Assembly: GCF_001428045.1 (NCBI RefSeq)
Contig: NZ_LMSD01000034.1
Coordinates: 493,312 to 557,311, forward strand
From: Paenibacillus sp. Soil750
GTDB taxonomy: Bacteria > Bacillota > Bacilli > Paenibacillales > NBRC-103111
Direction: 5' to 3'
DNA: 64,000 nucleotides
The notes beneath the pieces are model-generated. The model saw nothing but the letters and a program-made list of their open reading frames with translations, was not told the origin of the DNA and searched no databases. The position numbers and the translations under genes are program-made. Below, one piece after another: positions 16,910 to 26,180 of this stretch. How positions within the stretch are numbered: the stretch's first letter is position 1; each line of letters begins with the position of its first letter.

Positions 16910-18307
16910 TTATTCAATCGTCAACTCACTTGAACTCCCTTTTTTTTCTTTCTGCTGAGCCTTCATCAATTTGTCCTTCATCTCATCCCGCATCGGCCGT
17001 TTATCCTTCAGCGACAGGTGATCTGGTGTTTCCTGATACGTCTTCCGTCTACCAATTCGGCGCAAATTTTCTGGCACTAAGTTGAATTTTTCATCTTTCA
17101 TGAGGGCAATTATGCCGGTGCTTTCCGGCTGCTTTTGGATGCCATATATTTCGTTGAAATATTCATCTGCACGGCCTGGTATATAATTTTTCGGCTCGGG
17201 ATACCCCACGATAACGCCTTCGTAATTGCGCAGAATTACTTTATCCTGACTTTGTGAGATGAGATAGTTGGGTTGAAGTGCGATTTTCCCACCACCGCCA
17301 GGTGCGTCAACGACGAAGGTAGGCACCGCATACCCCGAGGTGTGACCGCGAAGAGATTCGATAATCTCAAGTCCCTTGGACACTGGTGCACGAAAATGAC
17401 CGATGCCCTCGGATAAATCGCACTGATAAATGTAGTAGGGACGCACACGAATTTTCACCAGATCATGCATGAGCTTCTTCATGATATAGGTGCTATCGTT
17501 GATGCCCGCGAGAATGACGGATTGATTGCCAAGTGGAACACCAGCGTTCGCAAGCATTTCGCAGGACTTTTTCGCTTCTTCCGTTATTTCCAGAGGATGA
17601 TTAAAGTGCGTATTTAACCATACGGGGTGATATTTGCGGATAATATTGCACAGATGCTCTGTAATCCGCTGCGGGAAAACAACAGGAGCCCTAGTACCGA
17701 TCCGAATAATTTCCACGTGGGGGATCGCTCGCAAATTTTTCAGAATATACTCCAAAATATTGTCGTTAATTAATAAGCCATCTCCACCAGACAGCAGTAC
17801 GTCCCGCACTTCCGGGGTATTTCGAATATAAGCAATCGCATCATCCAACTGCTTTTTCGGAACGCCCATACCCACCTGACCAGAGAAACGGCGGCGCGTG
17901 CAGTATCTGCAGTACATGGAGCATTGATTCGTTACCAAGAACAGCACTCTATCCGGGTATCGATGTGTTAATCCAGGGGTAGGGGAATCTTCATCTTCGA
18001 AAAGAGGATCTTCAAGATCGTACTTGGTTTTCAATAATTCAGCGGAAATGGGAACAGATTGCATTCGAATCGGGCATCGCGGGTCATCGGGATTCATCAG
18101 GGAGGCATAGTAAGGCGTAATATTTAAAGGAATTGTTTGCGTTGAAATGCGAACGCCTTCCTCTTCCTCGGGAGTTAAATTCACGACCTTCTTCAGATCA
18201 TCTAATGTTCGAATGGTATGTGTCAGCTGCCACAGCCAATCATTCCATTGCTCATCTGTCACATGTTTCCATAGCTCAACTTGCTTCCAGTCACGTCGTT
18301 CCATCAT
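16910..18307 (-). CDS. kamA: Lysine 2,3-aminomutase
   Basis: A radical SAM, PLP-dependent enzyme that turns L-lysine into L-beta-lysine, the entry step of this pathway. It has 465 residues. The radical SAM cluster motif is Cys129, Cys133, Cys136 (CSMYCRYC), followed by TRRRF. The PLP lysine region is APGGGGKIALQPN near residue 340. A C-terminal charged tail of about 60 residues is typical of Bacillus homologues. Start ATG 18307 has GGAGG upstream. It has its own sigma-54 promoter and lies convergent to yodQ. Lysine specificity rather than glutamate 2,3-aminomutase activity is inferred from the yod genes. Confidence 0.92.
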   Translation of the reverse strand: MMERRDWKQVELWKHVTDEQWNDWLWQLTHTIRTLDDLKKVVNLTPEEEEGVRISTQTIPLNITPYYASLMNPDDPRCPIRMQSVPISAELLKTKYDLEDPLFEDEDSPTPGLTHRYPDRVLFLVTNQCSMYCRYCTRRRFSGQVGMGVPKKQLDDAIAYIRNTPEVRDVLLSGGDGLLINDNILEYILKNLRAIPHVEIIRIGTRAPVVFPQRITEHLCNIIRKYHPVWLNTHFNHPLEITEEAKKSCEMLANAGVPLGNQSVILAGINDSTYIMKKLMHDLVKIRVRPYYIYQCDLSEGIGHFRAPVSKGLEIIESLRGHTSGYAVPTFVVDAPGGGGKIALQPNYLISQSQDKVILRNYEGVIVGYPEPKNYIPGRADEYFNEIYGIQKQPESTGIIALMKDEKFNLVPENLRRIGRRKTYQETPDHLSLKDKRPMRDEMKDKLMKAQQKEKKGSSSELTIE

Positions 18308-18345
18308 TGCACCTCCAGCATGGATGTCTTCTCACGATTAGTAAG

Positions 18346-18363
18346 ATGCAAGAAGGATGCCAA
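18346..18363 (-). promoter_or_regulatory. Sigma-54 (-24/-12) promoter of kamA
   Basis: On the minus strand, TTGGCATCCTTCTTGCAT differs by one base from the yokU promoter and has the exact GG-N10-GC spacing. It lies between the kamR terminator and the kamA start. Confidence 0.88.
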
Positions 18364-18377
18364 CATTCACTTTTTAT

Positions 18378-18407
18378 AAAAAAAAGAAAAAGACTCCTCT
18401 CGGAGTC
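18378..18407 (-). terminator. Terminator of kamR
   Basis: On the minus strand, GACTCC/GGAGTC stem with a four-base loop and a long T-rich tail. Confidence 0.88.
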
Positions 18408-18424
18408 GTGCTCATCCTAGGATG

Positions 18425-19864
18425 TTAAGGCTTTCTAACGATGCCGTAGCGGTTTAGCTTATACTGTAAAGCCTGACGCTTGATCCCAAGCGCCTGAGCG
18501 GTCAGCGTGATGTTGTATTGGTGAAAAGCTAACGCATCCGTGATCGTTTCCTTTTCCATTTGCTTCACTTTGTCGGTTAACCTACTGGTCGAGAAATCTG
18601 CTATGTTGTCACTCCGCGGACTGGATCGATGCACTGTTGTTCGTGTAGGTCCCAAGAGATACGCGGGCAGATGATGATCTTCAATCCTTTCACACTCCAG
18701 CTCCATCATATTATAGGTGGATTCGATCGCATGACTTAATTCACGTATGTTGCCTGGCCAATAGTAGTTCTCTAAGGTCACCAGAGCTGTAGGGGATATG
18801 CCATTTATTTTCATGCCGAATAGGTGATTAAATTTGTCAATAAAATGGGAAGTGAGAAGGGGGATATCGTCTTTTCTTTGTACGAGAGGAGGTAGGTGCA
18901 AATTCACGACATTGAGCCGGTAATACAGATCGCTTCTAAGCAAACCTTTGCTTAAGGCTTCTTTCGGATCGATATTCATGGCGGTAATAATGCGAACGTC
19001 AACTTGCTGCTCATGCGTACCTCCGACGCGACGAACGATGCCGTCTTGTAGGACTCGTAATAATTTGGCTTGCAGAAATAAATCTAAGCTATTTAATTCA
19101 TCTAGAAAAAGCGTTCCGCCGTTAGCTTGCTCGAATAATCCTGCACGATCAATCGCGCCAGTAAACGCGCCTCTCGCAGTTCCGAACATAATCCCTTCCA
19201 TCAGCTCGTTAGGCACTGCCGCACAATTCTGAGCAATGAACAGTCGGTTCCGACGAGCTCCAGCATTGTGAATGCTCTGGGCAAACAATTCCTTTCCCGT
19301 GCCAGTGGGGCCTGATATCAGAACGGGCGAGCTCGTGCGCGATGCCTTCTTGGCAAAGGCGATAGTTTGCAAGAAGGTTTCACTTTTTCCAATTAAATCA
19401 CTGAAATGGTACCGAGCAGCGCTCGCATTTTTTTTATCCTTGGATGGGGATTCATAGATTTGATGCCTGAGATCCAGAATTTGATCATGCAGATGAACGA
19501 TACTCGTGATATCTTTGGCAACTTCTAAAGCTCCGATGATTTCACCATTTTCCAATAGGGGATAGGTACTATTAATGGTTGTGATCCTTTTCCCCGTCAC
19601 ATTCACGTATGTTTGAATTTTTTCGCGGATTTCAATCCCGGTTTGCAGTACTTTCATGAAAGTACTCGTTTCGTTTGTAAGGGAAGGGAAGAGTTCGAAG
19701 AAGTTTTTTCCCACAACCTGTTCTCTTTTTAATCCATCCGTTTCAGCCATCTTCTCGTTATAAAAAATCGTGATTCCCTTGTTATCAATCAGGTGAACAC
19801 CGACATCAATGATCGTCAGCATCTGCTCAAAATATTTAGATCCATGATCGTTCTGTTCGGACAT
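18425..19864 (-). CDS. kamR: Sigma-54-dependent activator with PAS domain (KamR-like)
   Basis: A bacterial enhancer-binding protein of about 479 residues. An N-terminal PAS domain (about 10-115) probably senses a signal. An AAA+ domain (about 145-385) carries Walker A GPTGTGKELF, the sigma-54 contact loop GAFTGA and Walker B GGTLFLDELNSL. A Fis-type helix-turn-helix sits at the end (LTAQALGIKRQALQYKL). Its position between kamA and icmF, near two sigma-54 promoters, makes it the likely activator of the lysine genes, as KamR is in Bacillus. Start chosen at ATG 19864; GTG 19873 overlaps the ribosome site. Confidence 0.88.
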   Translation of the reverse strand: MSEQNDHGSKYFEQMLTIIDVGVHLIDNKGITIFYNEKMAETDGLKREQVVGKNFFELFPSLTNETSTFMKVLQTGIEIREKIQTYVNVTGKRITTINSTYPLLENGEIIGALEVAKDITSIVHLHDQILDLRHQIYESPSKDKKNASAARYHFSDLIGKSETFLQTIAFAKKASRTSSPVLISGPTGTGKELFAQSIHNAGARRNRLFIAQNCAAVPNELMEGIMFGTARGAFTGAIDRAGLFEQANGGTLFLDELNSLDLFLQAKLLRVLQDGIVRRVGGTHEQQVDVRIITAMNIDPKEALSKGLLRSDLYYRLNVVNLHLPPLVQRKDDIPLLTSHFIDKFNHLFGMKINGISPTALVTLENYYWPGNIRELSHAIESTYNMMELECERIEDHHLPAYLLGPTRTTVHRSSPRSDNIADFSTSRLTDKVKQMEKETITDALAFHQYNITLTAQALGIKRQALQYKLNRYGIVRKP

Positions 19865-20039
19865 TGGGTTCACCCGCCTCGCGAAGTATGGTTCAGTGGT
19901 TCAATTAATAGCTTATGATTGTAGGCATTGGAACATGACGCGGACATGATTTGCGGCTCATCTGCATAGAAATCGAGTGAAACGCGATAACAACGCTTGG
20001 ATGCTTCTACGACGACTATCATATAAAGGTGGGTTTCCT

Positions 20040-23000
20040 GTGAACACACAAGTCTATCGGCCCAAGAATCCAGTACGATTTGTTACGGCGGCAGCTTTGT
20101 TTGATGGACATGATGCGACTATTCATATCATACGAAGGATTTTGCAAGCATCGGGGGTTGAAGTGATCCATCTGGGTCACAATCGATCCGCCCAGGAAGT
20201 CGTCCATGCCGCCATCCAAGAAGATGTGCAAGGCATTGCAATAAGCACGTATCAAGGGGGACATATTGAATATTTGACGTACATGTATGACCTTCTCCAG
20301 CAAAAAGGTGTTGGGCACATTAAGATATTCGCTGGCGGAGGAGGTGTCATCGTTCCTTCCGAGATCCATCAATTACACCAATATGGTATTGCCAAAATCT
20401 TTTCACCCGACGATGGACGCGAACTTGGTTTACAAGGCATGATCAATCACATGATTCGAGAAGTTGACTACCCAACACCAAGGAAGCTTCCACATGACAT
20501 AGATGACCTACACATTTCAAATGAAAACCATTGGAGCTTGGTAGCAAGCGTGATAACTTCAGCTGAAGAAGTCGCTGGAAGTGGACAGTGGGAGCAAGTA
20601 GTACCTATTTTAGCGAATAAACAATCTTCTCGGGCGCCGGTGCTTGGCATCACGGGAACAGGAGGCGCAGGGAAGAGTACGCTGACGGATGAGCTGGTCA
20701 GGAGATTTCTCGCCCAATATCCAGATAGAAGCATCGCAATTATTTCAATCGACCCTTCCAAAATGAAAACAGGCGGTGCACTTCTCGGAGATCGGATCCG
20801 TATGAATGCTATCAACAGCCCTAACGTGTATATGCGCAGCTTAGCGACACGGGGTGCGAAGTCTGAACTGAGTCTTGCCACCAAGGAAGCCATACAAGTG
20901 GTTCAAGCTGCTGGCTATCAGTTGGTGATTGTGGAGACAAGTGGGATTGGACAAGGCGACTCTGCGATTGTAAAGCTATGTGATGTGGCGATATATGTAA
21001 TGACAAGTGAATTTGGCGCAGCAACTCAGCTGGAGAAAATAGATATGCTCGATTACGCCGATATGGTCGTCATCAATAAGTTCGATCGACGTGGCTCGGA
21101 GGACGCTTTGCGTGATGTGCGAAAACAATTCCAAAGAAGTCATGGCTTATTTGATACACCTATTCAGGAAATGCCTGTATTTGGCACGATCGCCAGTCAA
21201 TTTAATGATATTGGAACAAATGTTCTATTTAAGGAGGTCATGAAGCTCGTTTTGGGCAAAACAGGTGGAGATTGGCCAATTGATGAGCAGGAGAATTTGC
21301 AACCGGTAACAACCAAGAATGTGATCATACCGTCCAACCGTATCGGTTACCTCGGGGACATTGTACAAACAATCCGACGGTATAAGCGATTTACAACGGA
21401 GCAGGTCGGGATCGCGCGTAAGCTGTATCACCTTCGGTGTACGAAAGCGCTGATGCTGTCCGAGCATCCTAATTTGTTTAATTCCAAGGAAGAAACAGAT
21501 GCGATGATAGGCAAAATCGATGACATGATCGTGCATTATCAGACGAATCTTCACCCAACATGTCTCAAGCTGCTACAAGAATGGCCAACAATTCGTGAAG
21601 CCTACACACAAGATGAACTCGTCACTCGCGTACGCGATCGAGAGATGAGATCTGCTCTATATACGGAATCGCTGTCTGGGAGTAAGATACCCAAGATCAG
21701 TTTGCCGAGATACGAGGATGAAGGAGAGATCCTTCAATGGCTGCTGAAAGAAAATTTGCCAGGCTACTTCCCTTACACGGCTGGTGTGTTTCCTTTTAAA
21801 CGAACGAATGAAGAGCCGAAGCGACAATTTGCCGGAGAAGGAACACCAGAGCGGACTAACCGACGATTCCACTATTTATGTCAAAATGAGGAAGCGAAAC
21901 GATTGTCGACGGCATTTGACAGTGTCACCTTGTACGGCCATGATCCCGACTATCGACCCGATATTTATGGAAAGATTGGGAACAGCGGAGTAAATGTGTG
22001 CACATTAACGGATATGAATAAGCTTTATGCTGGATTCGATTTATGTCATTCATCTACAAGCGTTTCCATGACCATTAACGGACCTGCACCGATGATCTTG
22101 GCCATGTTCATGAACACCGCCATTCAGCAACAAGTGGAGAAATTTGTCCAAAACATAGGTAATCAACCTACAGATGAAGAGTATGCGCAAATGAAAGCAT
22201 GGACGCTGCAAACTGTTCGGGGAACCGTTCAAGCGGATATTTTGAAGGAGGATCAAGGACAGAACACTTGCATATTCTCAACGGAATTTGCGTTGAAAAT
22301 GATGGGTGATATGCAGCAATATTTCATTGATCATCAGGTGCGAAACTATTATTCCGTCAGTATTAGCGGTTATCATATTGCGGAAGCGGGGGCAAACCCT
22401 ATTACGCAGTTAGCTTTTACATTAGCCAATGGTTTCACGTTTCTGGAATATTACTTGAGTCGCGGTATGCATGTCGACGATTTTGCTCCGAATTTATCTT
22501 ATTTTTTCAGCAATGGACTCGATCCCGAGTATACCGTCATGGGTAGAGTTGCGCGTCGCATCTGGTCAACGGTCATTCGAAATCAATATGGCGGCAATGA
22601 GCGAAGTCAGAAGTTAAAGTATCATATTCAAACTTCAGGCCGTTCTTTACATGCCCAGGAGATGGACTTCAATGATATTCGTACCAGCCTGCAGGCACTC
22701 ATGGCGATCTATGATAATTGCAATTCCTTACACACGAACGCCTATGATGAAGCGATTACGACACCAACAGAAAATTCCGTACGCAGGGCGATGGCGATTC
22801 AATTGATCATTAACAAGGAATTGGGCTTGACGAAGAATGAGAATCCACTGCAAGGTGCTTTTATCATCGATGATTTAACGGATCTTGTGGAAGAAGCTGT
22901 ATTAGCTGAATTCGAGCGAATTCATGAACGCGGTGGTGTGTTAGGGGCAATGGAAACGCAATATCAACGTGGAAAGATCCAAGAAGAATCTCTTTTGTAT

Positions 23001-23318
23001 GAACATAAAAAGCATGCAGGAGAGCTGCCGATTATCGGTGTGAATACGTTTATTAAGCCGAGTGATCATCAGCCTGCCGCTGATATCGAGCTGGCACGTT
23101 CGACCTTTGAGGAGAAAGAAACTCAAATTGCTGGGCTGCAAGCCTTTCATGAACAGCACAAGGTGGCATGTCCTGCGGCTCTTGAACGTTTAAAGCAGAC
23201 AGCCCGCAATAACGGGAACCTGTTCGAAGAACTCATGGAAACGGTTAAAGTAGCATCGCTCGGGCAAATCACAAATGCCTTATATGAAGTAGGTGGGCAG
23301 TATCGCAGAAATATGTAA
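20040..23318 (+). CDS. icmF: Fused isobutyryl-CoA mutase (IcmF)
   Basis: An adenosylcobalamin enzyme interconverting branched and linear acyl-CoAs (isobutyryl/n-butyryl and related). About 1092 residues in the IcmF order: a B12-binding domain with DGHDATIH (about 20-140), a G-protein chaperone of the MeaI type (about 200-420) with Walker [10 protein letters not shown] and NKFD, and the TIM-barrel mutase (about 530-1090). Start chosen at GTG 20040, with AAAGGTGGG upstream; the frame is open from 19977 but that region has no ribosome site. It is divergent from kamR. A near sigma-54 motif upstream has the wrong spacing, so its control is unclear. Confidence 0.9.
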   Translation: MNTQVYRPKNPVRFVTAAALFDGHDATIHIIRRILQASGVEVIHLGHNRSAQEVVHAAIQEDVQGIAISTYQGGHIEYLTYMYDLLQQKGVGHIKIFAGGGGVIVPSEIHQLHQYGIAKIFSPDDGRELGLQGMINHMIREVDYPTPRKLPHDIDDLHISNENHWSLVASVITSAEEVAGSGQWEQVVPILANKQSSRAPVLGITGTGGAGKSTLTDELVRRFLAQYPDRSIAIISIDPSKMKTGGALLGDRIRMNAINSPNVYMRSLATRGAKSELSLATKEAIQVVQAAGYQLVIVETSGIGQGDSAIVKLCDVAIYVMTSEFGAATQLEKIDMLDYADMVVINKFDRRGSEDALRDVRKQFQRSHGLFDTPIQEMPVFGTIASQFNDIGTNVLFKEVMKLVLGKTGGDWPIDEQENLQPVTTKNVIIPSNRIGYLGDIVQTIRRYKRFTTEQVGIARKLYHLRCTKALMLSEHPNLFNSKEETDAMIGKIDDMIVHYQTNLHPTCLKLLQEWPTIREAYTQDELVTRVRDREMRSALYTESLSGSKIPKISLPRYEDEGEILQWLLKENLPGYFPYTAGVFPFKRTNEEPKRQFAGEGTPERTNRRFHYLCQNEEAKRLSTAFDSVTLYGHDPDYRPDIYGKIGNSGVNVCTLTDMNKLYAGFDLCHSSTSVSMTINGPAPMILAMFMNTAIQQQVEKFVQNIGNQPTDEEYAQMKAWTLQTVRGTVQADILKEDQGQNTCIFSTEFALKMMGDMQQYFIDHQVRNYYSVSISGYHIAEAGANPITQLAFTLANGFTFLEYYLSRGMHVDDFAPNLSYFFSNGLDPEYTVMGRVARRIWSTVIRNQYGGNERSQKLKYHIQTSGRSLHAQEMDFNDIRTSLQALMAIYDNCNSLHTNAYDEAITTPTENSVRRAMAIQLIINKELGLTKNENPLQGAFIIDDLTDLVEEAVLAEFERIHERGGVLGAMETQYQRGKIQEESLLYEHKKHAGELPIIGVNTFIKPSDHQPAADIELARSTFEEKETQIAGLQAFHEQHKVACPAALERLKQTARNNGNLFEELMETVKVASLGQITNALYEVGGQYRRNM

Positions 23319-23407
23319 ATGGAAAAAGTTAATAGATTTATATAGCTCATCCGTCCATTCCATGATATATATGTAAAGAGCCAAATATATTGAATGGAGT
23401 GAGATGA

Positions 23408-24175
23408 ATGAGAATCGCCACGCAATTGTATACTGTTCGTAACTTTCTGCAAACCCCACAGGACATTAGCGACAGCTTGAAGAAAGTGAAGCAACTGGGG
23501 TATAACTCCGTGCAAGCTTCAGGTGTTGGTCCTATTGGTATTCATGAATTTAAAGCGCTTACGGATCAAGAAGGCTTGAGCATTTGTGCTACGCACATCG
23601 GGTATAACGATTTGTTAAACGATATGGATTCTGTCATTGAGAAACATTTGGCCTGGGATTGCAAGTATGTTGGATTAGGTGGGCTTCCGCCAGAATTCCG
23701 TGAAACGAGCCAAGGTTATGCAACCTTTGCCAAGCAAGCTTCCGATTTTGGCAGACAATTGAAAAGTGCTGGATTACAGTTCATTTATCATAATCATGAT
23801 TTCGAATTTGCTAAATATGATGGAAAAACAGGTATGGAGATTTTATTTGACGAGTCTGATCCTGAAGCCGTAGATTTTGAGTTGGATGTTTATTGGGTGC
23901 AAGCTGGTGGTGCCGATCCTATCGAGTGGATTCGCAAGGTTGACGGACGAATGAAAGTCGTTCATTTCAAGGATATGTGCATAACGCCAGATCGGAAACA
24001 GCGTTTCGCCGAAATCGGTGAAGGCAACATGAATTTCAAAGGCATTATTCAAGCCTGCGAAGACATTGGTGTGGAGTGGGCTGCGGTCGAGCAGGACGAC
24101 TGCTACGGACGTAATCCGTTCGAAAGCTTGGAGATTAGTTTCGCTAATCTTGCTCGCTTAGGATTGAAGGGGTAG
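23408..24175 (+). CDS. Sugar phosphate isomerase/epimerase (xylose isomerase-like TIM barrel)
   Basis: A 255-residue AP-endonuclease-2-type TIM barrel. Acidic and histidine metal ligands typical of the family are visible, for example in THIGYND, YHNHDFEF, ELDVYWVQAGG and VVHFKDM. The specific sugar or inositol substrate cannot be deduced. GGAGTGAG precedes ATG 23408. It is a single gene with a strong terminator; no transporter or dehydrogenase partner is next to it. Confidence 0.82.
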   Translation: MRIATQLYTVRNFLQTPQDISDSLKKVKQLGYNSVQASGVGPIGIHEFKALTDQEGLSICATHIGYNDLLNDMDSVIEKHLAWDCKYVGLGGLPPEFRETSQGYATFAKQASDFGRQLKSAGLQFIYHNHDFEFAKYDGKTGMEILFDESDPEAVDFELDVYWVQAGGADPIEWIRKVDGRMKVVHFKDMCITPDRKQRFAEIGEGNMNFKGIIQACEDIGVEWAAVEQDDCYGRNPFESLEISFANLARLGLKG

Positions 24176-24194
24176 ATTGGCTTGAATGACAAAG

Positions 24195-24229
24195 GAGCTA
24201 GGCGCATGTGTGCGCTTGGCTCTTTTTTT
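24195..24229 (+). terminator. Strong terminator of isomerase gene
   Basis: A 12-bp stem (GAGCTAGGCGCA with TGCGCTTGGCTC, two wobble pairs), TGTG loop and seven T residues. Confidence 0.9.
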
Positions 24230-24237
24230 GCGTTTGA

Positions 24238-24590
24238 GAGGCGGTGCCGCGCACCCGTAACTCGAAAAAATCGAGTTACAGAGTCGCAAGTGCGGTGCCG
24301 CGCATCCGTAACTCGAAAAAATCGAGTTACAGAGCCGTAAGTGTGGTGCCGCACATCTGTAACTCGAAAAAATCGAGTTACAGAGCCGTAAGTGCGGTGC
24401 TGCGCACCCATAACTCGAAAAAATCGAGTTACAGAGTCGCAAGTGCGGTGCGGCACACCTGTAACTCGAAAAAATCGAGTTACAGAGCCGAAAGTGCGGT
24501 GCTGCGCACCCATAACTCGAAAAAATCGAGTTACAGAGCCACAAGTGCGGTGTCGCGCACCCGTAACTCGAAAAAATCGAGTTACAGGGT
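24238..24590. repeat. Tandem array, seven 51-bp units with invariant palindromic core
   Basis: The core, GTAACTCGA, five A, TCGAGTTAC, starts at 24257 and recurs every 51 bp at 24308, 24359, 24410, 24461, 24512 and 24563. All seven inner cores are identical; only the outermost first base varies. The linkers differ but are homologous and hold a second small hairpin (GTGC...GCAC). Because 51 is a multiple of three, the array is open in several frames on both strands; I do not believe those frames are genes. Confidence 0.95.
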
Positions 24591-24986
24591 TGCAAAGCCT
24601 CTGCCTCGCATAAATGTAGTCAATTCTATCTAGTCTCAACCGATAATCTCGATCAATTCCAGTCTGACTACTAACCAGCACCGAATAGTCCGAATTAGCC
24701 GAATTAATCATACTGTACGCTACTATAAATCTTCAATAGTCGGAATTTGCACAACTAAATCGACACTATCATCTCTCGCACACTGAAAAAGGGGAAATAG
24801 TTCGGCATATTCGGAATATTGGTCCTATTTTCCAAGTAAATCCCGTTTTAAGGCGGCAAAGTCGAACTAAAGCTGCTTTCGGTCAAATGCTAATGTGATC
24901 CGTGGTGGTACCTCACCGTTCTAACTGTTCTCTCCGTGAGTATATTGTAGGGATAGTTCAGGAGTTGTTAGGGAGGTTGATCGCAA
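24591..24986. other. Intergenic region with a possible third phased element
   Basis: No convincing gene. TAGTC/TAGTT motifs start at 24631, 24686, 24737 and 24798 (spacings 55, 51, 61), similar to the plan of the elements at 16685 and 43951 but with different sequence (TAGTCCGAATTAGCCGAATTA-like). The last 90 bp lead into the deacetylase gene. Confidence 0.45.
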
Positions 24987-25886
24987 TTGCCTGTATACTT
25001 CATGCTTATGCTTCTTCTCACAGGGGGTTGGACACAGACAGGACATCAAGCAAATCCATTGGATTCCTATTGTTCGGCTTCTAAAATGAGTACTTCTTCA
25101 ACCGTCAACACAGATGCCACTTCCATCCATTATAAAAATAAGGCATTATTTCTAACCTATCATCATCTCGATGATCAGGAGTCTTTCATCACAATTACTC
25201 CGGCCAAATTTAAACAGCACCTACAGGCTCTTAAAGATAAGCACTATAATGTTGTTTCTATCGAGGACTATGCTTGTTTCCATGCGCATCGGACCACATT
25301 ACCTCCGAATGCCGTGGTGATAACGTTTGACGATGGCTACCGATCATTTTATGAGAAAGCTTATCCTTTACTGAAGCAGATGGGCTATCCGGCGACGAAT
25401 TTCCTTATCCTGAGCGATGTAGATTCCGAAAATCCATCTTTGCCCTTTCTGACCTGGAGTCAAATCATTGAAATGAGACGCGATGGATTTAGCTTTTACT
25501 CACATACTTATGATCTGCATCAGAAAAGACGAGATGAGTCTGGTAACCTAGTACCTCCACTGTCGAATCGAATCTGGTTGCCTATAGAGAAAAGATCGGA
25601 GACGGAAGAAGAGAGGAAGCAGCGTGTGAGAGAAGATTTGTTATTGGGAGAGTTGTTTCTGAAGACAAAGCTTCACAATCAGTTCTCTTTCCTTTGTTTC
25701 CCACTAGGGGAATACAATAAGTCTGTGGTTGAGGAAGCGAAACTGCTTGGATTTTCTTTGTTTTTTACAACGAAGGAAGACATTAATACAGGGAGCAGTG
25801 AGGAAATTTCACGCATAAGTGCAGGAATGCCCTATGTCTCTTCTGATATTTTACTTAAAAAGATGCAAATGTACGATCAGAAATAG
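24987..25886 (+). CDS. Polysaccharide deacetylase family protein
   Basis: A 299-residue carbohydrate esterase 4 (NodB homology) protein resembling PgaB/IcaB-type deacetylases. The metal-binding motif 1 is ITFDDGY and motif 2 is YSHTYDLH. A hydrophobic N-terminal run (about residues 3-14) suggests secretion, but it lacks the usual basic residues, so the start is uncertain. I use TTG 24987 with GGGAGG about 10 bp upstream. The gene stands alone, with no glycosyltransferase nearby, so the target (poly-N-acetylglucosamine, peptidoglycan or other) is open. Confidence 0.8.
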   Translation: MPVYFMLMLLLTGGWTQTGHQANPLDSYCSASKMSTSSTVNTDATSIHYKNKALFLTYHHLDDQESFITITPAKFKQHLQALKDKHYNVVSIEDYACFHAHRTTLPPNAVVITFDDGYRSFYEKAYPLLKQMGYPATNFLILSDVDSENPSLPFLTWSQIIEMRRDGFSFYSHTYDLHQKRRDESGNLVPPLSNRIWLPIEKRSETEEERKQRVREDLLLGELFLKTKLHNQFSFLCFPLGEYNKSVVEEAKLLGFSLFFTTKEDINTGSSEEISRISAGMPYVSSDILLKKMQMYDQK

Positions 25887-25976
25887 TCTGTATTCAGAGA
25901 AAATAAAGATAATTGGTAAAAAACTCGGGATAATGTAAGAATACGTAACGTGAATATTATTCGATAAACTTTTTGT

Positions 25977-26004
25977 TTGATAATGTCGAAATTTATGTTA
26001 TATT
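25977..26004 (+). promoter_or_regulatory. Promoter of riboswitch-chemoreceptor unit
   Basis: TTGATA, a 16-bp spacer, then TATATT, ending 16 bp before the predicted aptamer. Confidence 0.6.
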
Positions 26005-26020
26005 ATCTAACATATTAAAA

Positions 26021-26150
26021 GTTTTCTAGGGTTCCGCGGCCTATTTGCCGGTCAGGTCCGAGAGAAAACACACAGCGCGCTGTGTTCACGGAGGGATAAA
26101 AGCCCGGGAGGTTATCGATTCTGATACCTTTCGGGCTTTTATTTTATCTT
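26021..26150 (+). ncRNA. ykkC-family riboswitch (guanidine-I most likely) with terminator
   Basis: The leader contains the diagnostic strings CTAGGGTTCCG, GGTCCGAGAG and GGAGGGATAAAAGCCCGGGA in the ykkC order. P1 pairs GTTTTC (26021-26026) with GAAAAC; a CGGC/GCCG hairpin and an ACACAGC/GCTGTGT hairpin (P2) are visible. The 3' conserved AAAAGCCCG also forms one arm of a terminator (partner CGGGCTTTT near 26140, then a T-rich tail), the usual ON-switch design in which ligand prevents termination. ykkC relatives bind guanidine, ppGpp, PRPP or other nucleotides; the subtype cannot be fixed by eye. The only gene downstream is a chemoreceptor. Confidence 0.88.
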
Positions 26151-26180
26151 TGGATAAAGTGATTTATTGGAGGGGTTCAG

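Noticed and set aside
19940-19956. Sigma-54 promoter upstream of icmF (GCGGAC...TTGCGG)
   Set aside because: GG and GC are 9 bp apart instead of 10, a spacing that normally abolishes sigma-54 recognition, and the -24 element is poor.
24238-24590. CRISPR array (27-bp palindromic repeat with 24-bp spacers)
   Set aside because: The would-be spacers are all homologous to one another, repeats are not flanked by cas genes, and the unit behaves as a 51-bp tandem repeat.
24103-24711. A 202-codon minus-strand frame and shorter frames on both strands across the array
   Set aside because: They exist because 51 is a multiple of three. The predicted proteins are 17-residue repeats, without ribosome sites, and open in several frames at once.
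24902-25084. Alternative upstream frame that looks like a signal peptide for the deacetylase
   Set aside because: It is in a different frame, has no good ribosome site, and no frameshift is needed since TTG 24987 has GGGAGG upstream.
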